15,656 nucleotides of DNA from Geobacter sp. UBA6169 (GTDB taxonomy: Bacteria > Desulfobacterota > Desulfuromonadia > Geobacterales > Pseudopelobacteraceae), in contig DIUB01000009.1 in assembly GCA_002422265.1 (NCBI GenBank), positions 1 to 15,656 of the forward strand. Direction: 5' to 3'. The notes beneath the pieces were generated by a model. The model made no database searches and had not been told where the DNA came from. It was given only the letters and a program-made list of their open reading frames with translations. This document shows, piece after piece, positions 6,813-14,442 of this stretch. Made by a program: the position numbers and the translations under genes. Each line of letters starts with the position of its first letter. Positions within the stretch are counted from its first letter, which is position 1.

Positions 6813-8816
6813 ATGGGTCCGGCGTGGCTTGATTGTATCAATGATCCTGTGGGTAGCCTGGTGGCTGCCATGGTTCTGCTGGCCTTCAGCGGGGTACCCG
6901 GCCTGCTGATCAGGCAGCCGGGGGGTGGGCAACGGTTTGCGGTTATCGTAACGCTGGTTGCTACACTGCTGGGGAGTGCTGGGGCGGTCAGGATTCTTGC
7001 CGGAGCCGGGGGCAGCCGTTATCTGGTGGCCTGGCCGTTGCCTTTTGATCGCTGTGAACTTGCTGCAGACCATCTGTCTGCCCTGTTTTTGCTGCCACTG
7101 TTGCTGGTAACCGCCTGCTGTGCCCTCTATGGCCGTGCCTATCTGCCTGCTGAACAACACCCTGCCACGGAAAAACGGGTAACCCTGTTTCTGGGGTTAT
7201 TATCAGCCTCAATGGCCCTGGTGCTATTGGCCCGTAATGGCGTACTGCTCCTGCTGGCCTGGGAGCTGATGGCTCTGTCGTCCTGGATGCTTTTGGCCAC
7301 CAATCTGCGTGACCGACAGGTACAGAGGGCAGGTACGGTCTACCTGTTGGCCACTCACACCGGCACCATGGTGCTGTACCTCTTTTTTTCACTGCTGCAG
7401 ACCCGGACCGGCTCCTTTCTGTTTCCTGTTGAGCACAGCATCAGCAGTCAGGGAGGGATCGCCGTGATAATGCTGCTGGCCGCCCTGATCGGCTTCGGAG
7501 CCAAGGCCGGCATTATGCCGCTGCATATCTGGCTGCCCGGTGCCCATGCCAATGCCCCCAGCCATGTGTCGGCCCTGATGTCCGGCATCATGTTGAAGGT
7601 TGGGCTGTACGGGATCCTCCGTGCCGTCTCGTTTTTTCAGGCAGTGCCGCTCTGGTTCGGCTGGCTGGTGCTGGTTTTGGGAGGGGGTTCAGCAGTGGCC
7701 GGCATTGCACTGGCCTCATCCCAGCGTGACCTGAAACGCCTGCTGGCCTGCAGCAGTATCGAGAATATCGGTATCATCGTGCTGGGACTGGGGATTGCCT
7801 TTGTTGGCATGGCAAGCACGAATCAGCTACTGATCGTATTCGGTTTGATCGGTGCCTTCCTGCACCTGGTCAATCACGCCCTGTTCAAACCGTTGCTGTT
7901 TCTGGGCAGTGGCGTGATCATTCATGCCACCGGCACCCGTCAGATCGACCAAATGGGCGGCTTGTCCCGCCCGTTGCCCAGGACCAGCCTGCTGTTTCTG
8001 GCCGGTAGCCTTGCCATCTGCGGGCTGCCGCCATTCAACGGTTTTGTGGGCGAGCTGTTCCTGTATCTGGCCGCCTTTCAGGAAGGTATGCATGCCCCGT
8101 TGCCGTTTATGGCCTTTACGGCACCGCTGCTGGCGTTGGTGGGCGGTATTGCCGTCATCACCTTTGTAAAACTCTATGGTCTGCTGTTTCTGGGGGCTCC
8201 CCGCACGCCTGAGGCAGCGCATGGTCATGAAGCACCGGCTGCCATGCTGGTGCCGATGGCCGTGCTGGCCGGCTTCTGTCTGTTGGGGGGACTTGCCGCA
8301 CCGCTCCTGGCACGTCTGGTCATGCCGGTGGTGAGTACCTATAGTGGTCTCGGGCAGACTCTGGTTATGGGGCTGGTAGCACCGGTGCCGCTACGGACCG
8401 TTAGTATCATGAATGGTCTGCTCCTGGGAGGTATCCTGTTGATCTGGCTGATCTGGCACCAGTTGGTGAGCCACCGTCCGGTTGTGTCGGCAGACACCTG
8501 GGGATGCGGCTTTCTGGCGCCTACTGCCCGGATGCAGTACACCGGCAGTGCCTTTGCCGAACTTTCCGGCAGCATCTTTAACACATCCGCAATCCCTTCA
8601 GTACGCCTGGCAGCTCTGCAGCCTCTGTTTGCGGCGCCGTCCCTGTTTTGCCCGGCTTTGACCGAGCGTATTCTGGATCGACTGCTGCTACCGGTCATGA
8701 CCGGGGTTGACTGGTGTTTTTCCTGGCTGCGCCGGATGCAGAACGGTCATCTCTACCTCTATATGCTGTACATCTTTGTCACGCTGTTTGCCCTGATGGT
8801 CTGGAGTTACATCTGA
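6813..8816 (+). CDS. hyfB: HyfB-like proton-translocating membrane subunit (plus-strand paralogue)
   Basis: 667 residues, clearly paralogous to the minus-strand HyfB-like protein. Shared blocks include WELMA, KAG-MPLH-WLPGAHANAPSH, SALMSG, NHALFK, LAICGLPP-NGF-EL and the C-terminal NGHLYLYMLYI. Conduction residues are E151 (TM5), K231 (TM7), K262 (TM8) and K453 (FVKLYG, TM12). Role: an ion-translocating antiporter-like subunit of the Ehr membrane arm and first gene of the rightward operon. I use ATG 6813-6815. A TTG directly before it (6810-6812) is in frame, and the Shine-Dalgarno is weak (TAGG near 6802). Its stop TGA shares one base with the next start codon (TGATG). Similarity to the minus-strand copy suggests duplication followed by divergence. 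Confidence 0.92.
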   Translation: MGPAWLDCINDPVGSLVAAMVLLAFSGVPGLLIRQPGGGQRFAVIVTLVATLLGSAGAVRILAGAGGSRYLVAWPLPFDRCELAADHLSALFLLPLLLVTACCALYGRAYLPAEQHPATEKRVTLFLGLLSASMALVLLARNGVLLLLAWELMALSSWMLLATNLRDRQVQRAGTVYLLATHTGTMVLYLFFSLLQTRTGSFLFPVEHSISSQGGIAVIMLLAALIGFGAKAGIMPLHIWLPGAHANAPSHVSALMSGIMLKVGLYGILRAVSFFQAVPLWFGWLVLVLGGGSAVAGIALASSQRDLKRLLACSSIENIGIIVLGLGIAFVGMASTNQLLIVFGLIGAFLHLVNHALFKPLLFLGSGVIIHATGTRQIDQMGGLSRPLPRTSLLFLAGSLAICGLPPFNGFVGELFLYLAAFQEGMHAPLPFMAFTAPLLALVGGIAVITFVKLYGLLFLGAPRTPEAAHGHEAPAAMLVPMAVLAGFCLLGGLAAPLLARLVMPVVSTYSGLGQTLVMGLVAPVPLRTVSIMNGLLLGGILLIWLIWHQLVSHRPVVSADTWGCGFLAPTARMQYTGSAFAELSGSIFNTSAIPSVRLAALQPLFAAPSLFCPALTERILDRLLLPVMTGVDWCFSWLRRMQNGHLYLYMLYIFVTLFALMVWSYI

Positions 8817-9724
8817 TGGTCTCTTCGGTGATCCATGTTGTGCTGCTGCTGGTGATGCCGCCGTTGCTGCTGGGGGTAATCAACAAGACCAAGGCTGCCT
8901 TTGCCGGCAGAAAAGGGGCCCCGATTCTGCAACCCTATTATGATCTGGCGCGACTGCTGCAGAAAGGGTCGGTTTTCAGCACCACCACCACCTGGGTCTT
9001 TCGGGCCGGACCGGTGGTGACTCTTGCAGCAACCCTGCTGGCAGCCCTGATGGTACCGCTGGGCAATCACCCTGCACTGATCTCTTTTCCCGGTGATATG
9101 CTGCTGTTCGCCTATCTGTTCGGGCTGGCCCGTTTCTTTACCACCAGTGCCGCCCTTGATACCGGCTCCAGCTTTGAGGGGATGGGAGCAGCCCGTGAGG
9201 TGACCTATGCCTGTCTGGTGGAACCGACCCTGTTCTTTGTCCTGATCACCCTGGCCCGTATGAGCAAGAGCCTGTCACTTGGCACCATGTTCACCTATCC
9301 CTCCCTGCAGGTCTGGCTGACGAGCGGCGCGGTGATGCTGCTTTTGTCCAATGCCCTGTTTATTGCCCTGTTGGCAGAAAATTGCAGAATACCGTTTGAT
9401 GATCCCAACACGCACCTGGAGCTGACCATGATCCATGAGGTGATGGTGTTGGACCACAGCGGTCCGGCCTTTGGCATGATCCTGTACGGTGCGGCTCTGA
9501 AACTGTTTGTGCTGGGGGCGCTGTTCACTAACCTGATCCTGCCGTTCAAGACCGGCAATCCGCTGCCGGACTGGGGAATTTTTATTGTGGCGATGCTGTA
9601 TCTGGCGGTTCTGATCGGCGTGGTGGAGTCGGTCATGGCCCGGCTGCGGCTGGTGCGGATTCCCCAACTACTGGTGGCGGCTACCATTTTATCGGCCTTT
9701 GCCATGCTGCTGATCGTGAGGTGA
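8816..9724 (+). CDS. hyfC: HyfC/NuoH-like membrane-anchor subunit
   Basis: 302 residues. I place the start at ATG 8816-8818, which overlaps the preceding stop by one base and has GGAG 9 bases upstream. An in-frame ATG at 8714 lies deep inside the preceding gene and would add residues unlike the family. The protein is HycD/HyfC/NuoH-like and joins the membrane arm to the peripheral Fe-S arm near the quinone-binding or Q-like site. Family signatures: RKGAPILQPYYDLARLLQK (about 32-50), EGMGAAREVTYACLVEP (about 121-137), and the conserved loop PFDDPNTHLELTMIHEVM (about 193-210), rich in the acidic residues of the E-channel region. Length is close to E. coli HyfC. Confidence 0.92.
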   Translation: MVSSVIHVVLLLVMPPLLLGVINKTKAAFAGRKGAPILQPYYDLARLLQKGSVFSTTTTWVFRAGPVVTLAATLLAALMVPLGNHPALISFPGDMLLFAYLFGLARFFTTSAALDTGSSFEGMGAAREVTYACLVEPTLFFVLITLARMSKSLSLGTMFTYPSLQVWLTSGAVMLLLSNALFIALLAENCRIPFDDPNTHLELTMIHEVMVLDHSGPAFGMILYGAALKLFVLGALFTNLILPFKTGNPLPDWGIFIVAMLYLAVLIGVVESVMARLRLVRIPQLLVAATILSAFAMLLIVR

Positions 9725-9729
9725 TGCCG

Positions 9730-10371
9730 ATGATTACGTTTGCTGATCAACTACTGGTGCTGGTGATGCTGATCAACTTTATCATGCTGGGCACCAGCCG
9801 GCTGGCCTTTGCCATCAGGGCCGTGGCAGTCCAGGGGGTGGTGCTGGGGATCATTCCGGGGCTGTTGCACCAGTTCTCCGGCCACCTGCTGATGATCACC
9901 GCCAGTATTATTCTGGCAAAGGGGGTTGTGATCCCCTGGATGATCAATGATGCCGTGCGCAAGGCCCAGATTCGCCGCGAAGTGGAGCCGTTCATTGATT
10001 ACGTGCCGACGCTGTTGTTGGGGGCGGTCTTTACTGCCCTGGCCTTTGTGTTTGCCCAGCGTTTGCCGCTGGCGCCGGAACATCGCGAACTGTTGTTCGT
10101 GCCGGCCTCCATTGCCACCCTGATGACCGGATTTCTGATTCTGACCACCCGCCGCAAGGCGATTTCACAGGTGATCGGTTATCTGGTGCTGGAGAACGGC
10201 ATCTTTATCTTTGGCCTGCTGCTGACCGATGCCATGCCGTTTATGGTGGAGGCCGGCGCACTGCTTGACCTGCTGGTGGGGATCTTTGTGATGGGGATTG
10301 TGATCAATCATATCAACCGAGAGTTCTCTTCGGTTGATACCTCGCGTCTCCAGGCGCTGCGGGAGGAGTAG
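9730..10371 (+). CDS. hyfE: HyfE-like membrane subunit (NuoK-like C-terminal part)
   Basis: 213 residues, matching the roughly 216 of E. coli HyfE. GAGGTG at 9718-9723 sits 6 bases before ATG 9730-9732. An ATG at 9724 overlaps the previous stop but leaves no spacer, so I prefer 9730. Six or more hydrophobic segments are visible. The C-terminal half resembles NuoK/MrpC, with two buried glutamates, E155 in GYLVLENGIF and E174 in MVEAGALLDLLVGIFV, equivalent to the glutamate pair that forms part of the proton path in complex I. Role: a small membrane subunit between HyfC and the antiporter-like subunits. Confidence 0.9.
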   Translation: MITFADQLLVLVMLINFIMLGTSRLAFAIRAVAVQGVVLGIIPGLLHQFSGHLLMITASIILAKGVVIPWMINDAVRKAQIRREVEPFIDYVPTLLLGAVFTALAFVFAQRLPLAPEHRELLFVPASIATLMTGFLILTTRRKAISQVIGYLVLENGIFIFGLLLTDAMPFMVEAGALLDLLVGIFVMGIVINHINREFSSVDTSRLQALREE

Positions 10372-10375
10372 GGAG

Positions 10376-11812
10376 ATGATCCATCTGCTGGTACTGCTGC
10401 CGCTTGGTGGGGCCTTGCTTGCCTGGCTCGTGCCTGACAACAGGTTGAGACCGCTGGTATTACCAACCATTGCCATACCCCATCTGCTACTGTCACTCTA
10501 TCTGATCGCCAGACAGACCGAGGCGGTCCATGGCGGCTGGATCTATCTGGACCCGCTGGGCAAGATCACGTTGCTGGCAATCAGCTCGTTGTTTGCGGTC
10601 TGTGCGGTCTACGCCGTAGGCTACCTGGCCTACCGTCAGGACCGTTCTAACCGGGTACTCTGTCTGGGGCTCCTGGTCTGTCTGGCAGCCATGTCCCTGG
10701 TCACCCTCTGCCAGCACCTGGGGCTGCTCTGGGTGGCGGTTGAGGCCACCACCGTCTCCATGGCGCCGTTGATCTATTTCAACCGTAACGCCCGTTCCAT
10801 CGAGGCCACCTGGAAGTATCTGATGATCTGTTCAGTCGGCATTGCCCTGGCACTGCTGGGATTGCTGTTTCTGGCCTACGCCACCCATGTGGCCCATCAG
10901 GAGGCGACCCTGTTGCTGCCTGATCTGCTGAAGGCGGCGCCGGGGTTGCATCGCAGCTGGCTTCATGCTGCCTTCATCTTTTTGCTGGTGGGGTATGGCT
11001 CAAAGATGGGGCTGGCACCGCTGCATACCTGGAAGCCCGATGCCTACGGAGAGGCGCCGGGACTGGTAGGCGCGCTCCTGGCCGGAGGGCTGGTCAGTTG
11101 TGCCTTTCTGGCCATCCTGCGGGTCTATCAGGTTTGTCTGGCATCGGTGGTGGAGCTGGCCTTCTTCCAGAACGCCCTGATCGTGCTGGGGCTGCTCTCC
11201 ATGGCGGTTGCCGCCGTCTTCATGGCCCGCCAGCATGATTTCAAACGGATGCTGGCCTACTCAAGCGTTGAGCATGTCGGTATCCTGGCCGTGGGGCTGG
11301 GGATCGGCAAAGGAGCATTGTTCGGAGTGCTGTTTCACCTGATCAATAACGGGTTGACCAAAGGGGTGCTGTTCCTTTCATCCGGTAATATCCACCGTTC
11401 CTACGGCGGCAAAACCACCGAAGTAGTGCAGGGGGCCCTGACCCGACTGCCCTGGTCAGGCGGGCTTTTTCTGGCCGGTTTTATTGCCATTACCGGTTCC
11501 CCTCCTTTTGCGCCGTTTGTGAGTGAGTTTTCCATCATCAGCGCCACCTTTGCCACGGGCAACTATCTGGTCGGCGGCCTGTTTCTGCTCTTTCTGGCCA
11601 TCATTTTTATCGGCATGGCCTTAACCGTGCTGCCGATGGTGATGGGAGTTCCCCGTTCCGACCTTGCGACCAGCGACTATCGTGACGGCCTGCTGACCGT
11701 GGGGCCACCGCTGGCAACCATGCTGCTGATGCTCTGGTTCGGTGTCTGGCCGCCTGAAATGCTGCTGCAGTTGTTGCGTGACGGCGCAGCCCTGCTTGAG
11801 GTACGGCCATGA
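10376..11812 (+). CDS. hyfF: HyfF-like antiporter-type membrane subunit
   Basis: 478 residues. AGGAG (10363-10367) lies 8 bases before ATG 10376-10378. The in-frame ATG at 10334 lies within hyfE and is not used. Antiporter fold with E123 (VAVEATTVSMAP, TM5), K210 (GYGSKMGLAPLHTWKPDAYGEAP, TM7) and K290 (RQHDFKRMLAYSSVEHVGI). Unlike the two HyfB-like proteins here, the TM8 lysine is absent (LLAGGLVSCAFLAILR) and TM12 has IGMALTVLP in place of the VK motif. It would be the third antiporter-like unit. Its stop overlaps the next start as ATGA (11809-11812). Confidence 0.91.
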   Translation: MIHLLVLLPLGGALLAWLVPDNRLRPLVLPTIAIPHLLLSLYLIARQTEAVHGGWIYLDPLGKITLLAISSLFAVCAVYAVGYLAYRQDRSNRVLCLGLLVCLAAMSLVTLCQHLGLLWVAVEATTVSMAPLIYFNRNARSIEATWKYLMICSVGIALALLGLLFLAYATHVAHQEATLLLPDLLKAAPGLHRSWLHAAFIFLLVGYGSKMGLAPLHTWKPDAYGEAPGLVGALLAGGLVSCAFLAILRVYQVCLASVVELAFFQNALIVLGLLSMAVAAVFMARQHDFKRMLAYSSVEHVGILAVGLGIGKGALFGVLFHLINNGLTKGVLFLSSGNIHRSYGGKTTEVVQGALTRLPWSGGLFLAGFIAITGSPPFAPFVSEFSIISATFATGNYLVGGLFLLFLAIIFIGMALTVLPMVMGVPRSDLATSDYRDGLLTVGPPLATMLLMLWFGVWPPEMLLQLLRDGAALLEVRP

Positions 11813-13329
11813 ACGATACCCTGCGGTTACTGGGCAATGGGCAGACCGTGGCACTTGCGGATCTGACTCCTCTGCCCCACGATCACTTCCTGGAAACCAT
11901 CAGCAACCACACCGCCCACGGCTGGCGGGTCAGCAGTTACTGCGGCGTACCGGACGGTGAGGCAACCGTGCTCTATTGTCTGCTGGCCTCGCCAATGGAC
12001 GGTCTGCTGGGGGTCATGCGGACGGTCTGCAGTGGAAACAGTTTCCCCTCACTGGCAGCCCACTGTCCCCAACTACAGCTGTTTGAGCGGGAGATTGCCG
12101 AACAGTGCGGGATCGTGTTTGAGGGGCACCCCTGGTTCAAGCCGGTCCGGTTTGTCCGTTCCTGTTGTCCTGGTCGTGATGCCTGGGGGAGGCCTGCTGA
12201 TCAGCCGCTGCAGGTCGGCGTGATGGACTACTACCGGGTAGAGGGTGAAGAAGTCCATGAGGTGGCGGTCGGTCCGGTCCATGCCGGGGTGATCGAACCA
12301 GGGCACTTCCGTTTCCAATGCTATGGTGAGCAGGTCTTTCACCTAGAGATATCTCTGGGGTATCAGCATCGCGGTATTGAACAGCTGCTGCGTGGCGGCC
12401 CCTTTCCCCGGACACTGCGCCAGGTGGAGGCGCTGGCCGGGGATACCAGTATCGGCCATGGTCAGGCCTACTGCATGGTGCTGGAGGCCCTTTCCCGTAC
12501 CCGTCCCCCCGCTGCAGCCGAGGCGTTGCGTGGAATTGCACTGGAGCTTGAACGTCTGGCCAACCACACCGGTGATATGGGGGCCATTGCCGGTGATGTG
12601 GGCTATCTGCCCACGGCCTCGTTCTGCGGCAGGATCAGAGGTGATTTTCTGAACATGTCGGCCCTGCTCTGTGGCAGCCGTTTTGGACGCGGGCTGCTGA
12701 CACCGGGCGGGGTACTGTTTGATCTGGACCAGCGGCTGCGGGACGACCTGTACCAGCGTCTGGAGATTGGACGGCGGGAACTGACCAGTGCCATTGAGCT
12801 GCTCTGGGGTACACCGTCGGTCATGTCCCGTCTGGAGGGAACCGGTCCTGTTGCGCCGGATGCAGCCAGAGAGCTGGGGCTGGTGGGGCCCGCTGCCCGG
12901 GCCTGTGGACTCAAGCGTGATGTCCGTTCAGACTATCCCTTTGGCATCTATCGCATGGCACAGGTACCGATTGTCACTGCCTTTCATGGTGATGTCTGCT
13001 CCCGCACCCTGGTGCGTTGGCAGGAGGCCCAGAAGTCACTTGATTTCTGTCAGGAGCAGGTCAGTCATCTGCCTTCGGGGCGTTATGTTGCGGAGATGAA
13101 GCCGCTGCAGGGTGGTCAACTGGCTGTTGCCCTGACCGAAGGGTGGCGGGGCGAGATCTGCCACCTGGCTATGACGGATGAACAGGGGCGGTTTGGCTAT
13201 TACAAGGTGACGGACCCCTCCTTCCATAACTGGTCAGGCCTGGCCCTGGCATTGCGGGGAGAGCAGATATCCGATTTTCCGCTCTGTAACAAGAGCTTTA
13301 ACCTGTCCTATTGCGGATTTGACCTGTAG
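11809..13329 (+). CDS. hyfG: HyfG/HycE-like large subunit without Ni-Fe ligands (Ehr type)
   Basis: 506 residues, starting in an ATGA overlap with hyfF. Residues about 1-125 are a NuoC-like (30 kDa) domain with LFEREIAEQCGIVFEGHPWFKP. Residues about 150-506 are a NuoD/HycE-like (49 kDa) domain, beginning VAVGPVHAGVIEPGHFRF and HLEISLGYQHRGIEQLL. In group 4 [NiFe] hydrogenases two CxxC motifs hold the Ni-Fe centre. Here the first is A-L-A-G-D-T-S-I-G-H, so A210 and T213 replace the cysteines. The C-terminal DPCxxC is N-L-S-Y-C-G-F-D, so S500 and G503 replace them and the one nearby cysteine (C502) is out of register. The protein therefore cannot bind Ni-Fe in the known way and is a structural relative, as described for the Ehr clusters of Geobacter. 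No maturation endopeptidase site is needed: the protein ends just after this motif. Confidence 0.92.
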   Translation: MNDTLRLLGNGQTVALADLTPLPHDHFLETISNHTAHGWRVSSYCGVPDGEATVLYCLLASPMDGLLGVMRTVCSGNSFPSLAAHCPQLQLFEREIAEQCGIVFEGHPWFKPVRFVRSCCPGRDAWGRPADQPLQVGVMDYYRVEGEEVHEVAVGPVHAGVIEPGHFRFQCYGEQVFHLEISLGYQHRGIEQLLRGGPFPRTLRQVEALAGDTSIGHGQAYCMVLEALSRTRPPAAAEALRGIALELERLANHTGDMGAIAGDVGYLPTASFCGRIRGDFLNMSALLCGSRFGRGLLTPGGVLFDLDQRLRDDLYQRLEIGRRELTSAIELLWGTPSVMSRLEGTGPVAPDAARELGLVGPAARACGLKRDVRSDYPFGIYRMAQVPIVTAFHGDVCSRTLVRWQEAQKSLDFCQEQVSHLPSGRYVAEMKPLQGGQLAVALTEGWRGEICHLAMTDEQGRFGYYKVTDPSFHNWSGLALALRGEQISDFPLCNKSFNLSYCGFDL

Positions 13330-13340
13330 GGGAGACACCC

Positions 13341-14099
13341 ATGCTGCGAGCCCTTAAAGAACGTCTCACTATTCAGGGATACCGGACCATGTCGTACCCG
13401 GATGGTCCGGTAACGCTGCCGGAGCGGTTCCGCGGGTATCCGCAGGTGGCAGACAGCCTTGGTCCGGAACAGGCAGCAGCCTGTGCAGCGGTCTGTCCCT
13501 GGCAGGCCCTTGCTGCCGATGCAGGGCAGCTGACACTGGATATGGGGCGTTGTCTGTTCTGTGCCGACTGTCCGGCCAGCACCGGTGTCTCGTTTGCCAC
13601 GAACGATCACTGCCTGGCAACCTCCAGCCGGGAAGAACTGCTGGTGCGTGCCGGTGAGCCCCATCACTATGCCCGGCCCCTTGCCCCTGATCTGAAAAAG
13701 CTGTTCGGACGCTCCCTCAAGTTCCGCGAGGTTTCTGCCGGTGGCTGCAACGCCTGTGAGGCCGACAGCAACGTGCTGACCACCATCGGCTGGGATCTGG
13801 GGCGCTTCGGTATCCAGTTTGTGGCCTCCCCCCGTCATGCCGACGGCATCTGGGTCACCGGTCCGGTCAGCGAAAACATGCGTGAGGCCTTGCTCAAGAC
13901 CTGGGAGGCGATTCCGGCCCCCAGGATCGTAATTGCGTGCGGCTCCTGTGCTATCAGCGGCGGCCCCTTTGCCGGTTCACCGCAGGTCAGCACCGGTCTG
14001 GACAGCCTGCTGCCGGTTGACCTCTACATCCCCGGCTGTCCGCCCCATCCGGCCACCATTCTGGAAGGGGTGCTGCGGCTGCAGGGCAGGATAAAATAA
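13341..14099 (+). CDS. hyfI: HyfI/HycG-like small subunit fused to an N-terminal ferredoxin domain
   Basis: 252 residues. AGGGGAG (13328-13334) is 6 bases before the ATG. The N-terminal part (about 40-85) is a bacterial ferredoxin-type domain with C48-x3-C52-P and C71-x2-C74-x2-C77, where the fourth cysteine of the second motif is T81. One [4Fe-4S] cluster (C71, C74, C77 with C52) looks intact; the second does not. From about 128 the protein is NuoB-like: GGCNACE (C136, C139), IACGSCAISGG (C200, C203) and PGCPPHPATILEG (C233), which supply the proximal (N2-like) cluster. It therefore combines the roles of separate HyfH (ferredoxin) and HyfI subunits. It is the last gene of the rightward operon. 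No convincing terminator follows. Confidence 0.92.
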   Translation: MLRALKERLTIQGYRTMSYPDGPVTLPERFRGYPQVADSLGPEQAAACAAVCPWQALAADAGQLTLDMGRCLFCADCPASTGVSFATNDHCLATSSREELLVRAGEPHHYARPLAPDLKKLFGRSLKFREVSAGGCNACEADSNVLTTIGWDLGRFGIQFVASPRHADGIWVTGPVSENMREALLKTWEAIPAPRIVIACGSCAISGGPFAGSPQVSTGLDSLLPVDLYIPGCPPHPATILEGVLRLQGRIK

Positions 14100-14442
14100 C
14101 ATCACCGTCATTTTTAGCTTGCGTCAGCCAGTTGGTTCGCGTATTCTACACCGATTAATTGTTCACCTCGTGTCTTCGCTGACTGACCCCCTCCTGCATC
14201 CGGTTTATTCCCCCGATTCTGCAGCACCGCGTTTGGTTTGCGACGAAGGATTCCGTAAAAAGGCAGTTGTCTGCCGTGAATCCGTATGAGTTCTGCCGGC
14301 CAGATGAGACGGTTGCGCTGATTCTATTGGGACAACGGTTGTCCCGACGCACCCTTCCGACCAAAAATTATTTATACACGATTCGACAGACCAAACGAGC
14401 GCTGCCGGCAGGTTTCAGCTCATGTTGAATCAGGAGATTTCT
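14100..14442 (+). promoter_or_regulatory. 343-base gene-free region holding a candidate structured 5' leader of the helicase gene
   Basis: No credible gene is present. The region contains nested complementary segments: an 11-base helix CGTTTGGTTTG (14230-14240) with CAGACCAAACG (14387-14397, one G-U); inside it a hairpin GGATTC/GAATCC (14248-14253 with 14278-14283) topped by GGCAG-TTGT-CTGCC (14262-14275); and a second arm GGTTGCG/CGCACC (14311-14317 with 14348-14353) topped by the perfect dyad GGGACAAC-G-GTTGTCCC (14329-14345). CTGCCGGC (14293-14300) can also pair with GCCGGCAG (14404-14411) close to the ribosome site at 14432. An AT-rich segment at 14363-14378 could hold a promoter element, in which case the leader would be shorter. 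The function is inferred. Confidence 0.45.
14432..14436 (+). promoter_or_regulatory. Ribosome binding site of the helicase gene
   Basis: AGGAG lies 6 bases before ATG 14443-14445 and fixes the start. It lies about 20 bases after the last dyad of the upstream region. Confidence 0.8.

Noticed and set aside
8714..8815. N-terminal extension of the HyfC-like protein from an ATG at 8714
   Set aside because: It lies inside the HyfB-like gene in another frame and does not resemble HyfC. The ATG at 8816 has a ribosome site and couples to the previous stop.
10334..10375. Upstream in-frame ATG for the HyfF-like gene
   Set aside because: It overlaps the end of hyfE and lacks a ribosome site. ATG 10376 has AGGAG at proper distance.
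12421..13329. Calling the large subunit a true [NiFe] hydrogenase
   Set aside because: Both cysteine pairs needed to hold Ni-Fe are missing, although the overall fold is clearly of that family.
13677..13688. CCCCTTGCCCCT in the small-subunit gene as a third heptanucleotide array
   Set aside because: Only about one and a half units, and it encodes a plausible domain linker (RPLAPDL). It is short enough to be chance.
14132..14160. Promoter TTGGTT-17-TTAATT downstream of the small-subunit gene
   Set aside because: Each box matches the sigma-70 consensus at only three of six positions, too weak to call.
14255..14275. Minus-strand terminator: GGCAG-ACAA-CTGCC followed by TTTTT
   Set aside because: The stem is only 5 bases and no minus-strand gene lies upstream to terminate. 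The hairpin fits the larger plus-strand structure.
14155..14364. Minus-strand frame of 69 codons in the gap before the helicase
   Set aside because: No start signal and a composition without any fold-like pattern. The same bases are better explained by nested inverted repeats.
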